A stretch of DNA of 64,000 nucleotides from Caldilineaceae bacterium (GTDB taxonomy: Bacteria; Chloroflexota; Anaerolineae; Caldilineales; Caldilineaceae). The stretch spans positions 62,001 to 126,000 of the forward strand of contig JALHQH010000021.1 in NCBI GenBank assembly GCA_022842065.1. The letters are read 5' to 3'. The first letter of the stretch is position 1; each line of letters opens with the position of its first letter. This document shows positions 62,834 through 64,000 of this stretch, piece by piece. The notes under the pieces were generated by a model. That model ran no database searches. It was not told the origin of the DNA and worked only from the letters and a program-made list of their open reading frames with translations. Made by a program: the position numbers and the translations under genes.

Positions 62834-64000
62834 ATGATCGCAACGCTGTTAGGGCCGAAAAAGAAAACACTGATTGACCAGCTGAAAATGGCGGCCCCTG
62901 TCATGCAAAATGGTCATCATTCCCTGGTTTATACCACTGGCCGCAGTGTCCAACAAGCGACCAATCAACCACTAGTAGCTGAGATCACGACGTTATATCA
63001 AGCGCTTCAGCATGAGACCAAGCCGATGTTCAAAGTGCTGAGCGGGTATGTAATGGTGTTGGACGAGCAGTGGCAACGCTTTGTCCACCTGCACATCGAC
63101 CCATTATTGGGCGGCACGCGCGGTCAACAATTGCACGATCTCGGGATTCAGATGAGCGCCGCTGAAAAAGATATGAACCGCCGCTTGATCTTAGCCGCCG
63201 GCAATATTGGCATTGCCCTGATGACGAAGCACCTTTTCCCGCCCTTAGCTGTGGTCAACATTGCCTTTATCGCCTGGGTCAATCTGCCAATCTATCAGCG
63301 TGGCTACCGAGCGTTGGTGGCAGAGCGGCGTTTGACTTACCCTGTCATCCTCTTTAGCGCCCAGCTTGCGATTGTTTTGGGCGGCCACTTTGTACCCGCT
63401 AGTGTGACGACCTTTATGGTGCGGGTCACTGAAAAAATTATTAATCGCACCGAAGATCACTTCCGGCGCAATCTTGTGGATGCATTGGGACAACAGCCGC
63501 GTACGGTTTGGCGATGGGCCAACGGCGGCGAAGTGGAAACCCCATTGGCGGCTATTCGTCAAGCCGACGTGCTGCTGTTCGGTGCCGGCGAGACAATTGC
63601 CGTCGATGGCGTGATCATGGCCGGCGCGGCCATGATCGATCAGCAGCGGCTGACGGGAGAAGCCCAACCGGCGGAAAAAAGCGTAGGCGATGTCGTGTTG
63701 GCGTCCACGGTCGTGCTTTCCGGCAAAATCCAGGTGCAGGTGCAAAAGACCGGCACCGAAACCAGCGCGGCACAAATTGCCGTGATCCTGCAACGCGTCG
63801 CCGGTACGCGGCTGACCTTCACGTCACGGGTGCAAACCTTTGCCGATAACATGGCCCTCCCCATGCTGGCATTAGGTGGCGCGGCTTTGCTGACGCTAGG
63901 TACAGAAGGGGCAGCGGCTATCATCTCGGTGGGCGTCGGCAGCATCGTACGCTTTGGCGGCCCGCTTGCCATGCTCAGCTATTTGAATATTGCGTCCCGC
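62834..64000 (+). CDS. Heavy-metal-type P-type ATPase, N-terminal 389 residues (cut by window edge)
   Basis: ATG 62834 with GAGG five bases upstream; the frame is open to the end of the window. An N-terminal region of about 120 residues has no CxxC metal-binding domain (MAAPVMQNGHHSLVYTTGRS). Two to four membrane spans follow (LILAAGNIGIALMTKHLFPP; ILFSAQLAIVLGGHFVPASV), then the actuator domain with DVLLFGAGETIAVDGVIMAG, QQRLTGEAQPAEKSVGDVVL (TGEA in place of the common TGES) and ILQRVAGTRLTFTSRVQTFA. The phosphorylation site lies beyond the edge. General features fit the P1B (Cu, Zn, Cd) class but the metal cannot be told. Confidence 0.88.
   Translation, partial: MIATLLGPKKKTLIDQLKMAAPVMQNGHHSLVYTTGRSVQQATNQPLVAEITTLYQALQHETKPMFKVLSGYVMVLDEQWQRFVHLHIDPLLGGTRGQQLHDLGIQMSAAEKDMNRRLILAAGNIGIALMTKHLFPPLAVVNIAFIAWVNLPIYQRGYRALVAERRLTYPVILFSAQLAIVLGGHFVPASVTTFMVRVTEKIINRTEDHFRRNLVDALGQQPRTVWRWANGGEVETPLAAIRQADVLLFGAGETIAVDGVIMAGAAMIDQQRLTGEAQPAEKSVGDVVLASTVVLSGKIQVQVQKTGTETSAAQIAVILQRVAGTRLTFTSRVQTFADNMALPMLALGGAALLTLGTEGAAAIISVGVGSIVRFGGPLAMLSYLNIASR

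Overview
The window looks like a chromosomal segment of a Chloroflexota bacterium. The basis is gene content and protein style, not a search: a PucC/BCD-type MFS carrier, surface proteins with long Thr/Pro stalks, biotin ligase, class I biosynthetic genes, bacterial Shine-Dalgarno sites, and an archaellum-type cluster, which is a known oddity of some Chloroflexota. I found no rRNA, tRNA, transposase gene or CRISPR array.

Layout. 0-5.3 kb: end of an unidentified gene, a PucC-like carrier, a small alpha/beta protein, a possible caspase-fold protein, an aldo/keto reductase and a biotin-protein ligase. 5.4-12.9 kb: two large exported Ser/Thr/Pro-rich surface proteins, a GT39 mannosyltransferase-like enzyme, a patatin-like lipase, a ThuA-like protein and a HAD hydrolase, all on the plus strand. 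13-18.3 kb: an MshA-like glycosyltransferase divergent from a PIG-L deacetylase, then a repeat-rich gap and a PAS/histidine-kinase/receiver hybrid.

18.4-26.7 kb (minus strand) is the centrepiece: archaellin with a class III signal peptide, a coiled-coil ArlC/D/E-like protein, ArlG-like and ArlF-like stator proteins, a CheY-like receiver, ArlH, ArlI, ArlJ and a Pro-rich membrane protein of unknown role. The genes from CheY to the last one overlap or nearly touch. A hairpin behind archaellin could let the filament protein be made in excess of the motor parts. Immediately upstream lie orphan PilN-like and PilO-like genes. The PilO-like protein carries a large extracellular extension. No ArlK/PibD peptidase is in the window.

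30.8-41.6 kb: a methyltransferase, a polyprenyl-phosphate glycosyltransferase, a membrane protein with a Cys4 motif, a ceramidase-like protein, a GH31 glycosidase, and an acyl-CoA synthetase paired with an ILVBL-like 2-hydroxyacyl-CoA lyase (possible alpha-oxidation). 41.7-54.4 kb: small membrane proteins, a BBE-type flavin oxidase, a DUF2283 pair, a SARP-like AAA regulator, an enolase-superfamily dehydratase, a GH42 beta-galactosidase, and a YraQ-type permease with its TIGR03943/YcgQ-like partner. 54.6-62.3 kb is an eroding accessory stretch: a TolB-like protein with a duplicated 3' remnant, a C39-like protein, DUF433/DUF5615 and BrnT/BrnA toxin-antitoxin pairs, broken methyltransferase, DUF433 and DinB genes, and a palindromic element inside an ORF. 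The window ends inside a heavy-metal-type P-ATPase gene.

Intergenic regions are very rich in long perfect inverted repeats of several families, some of them repeated within the window. They probably act as terminators, as small mobile palindromes, or both.
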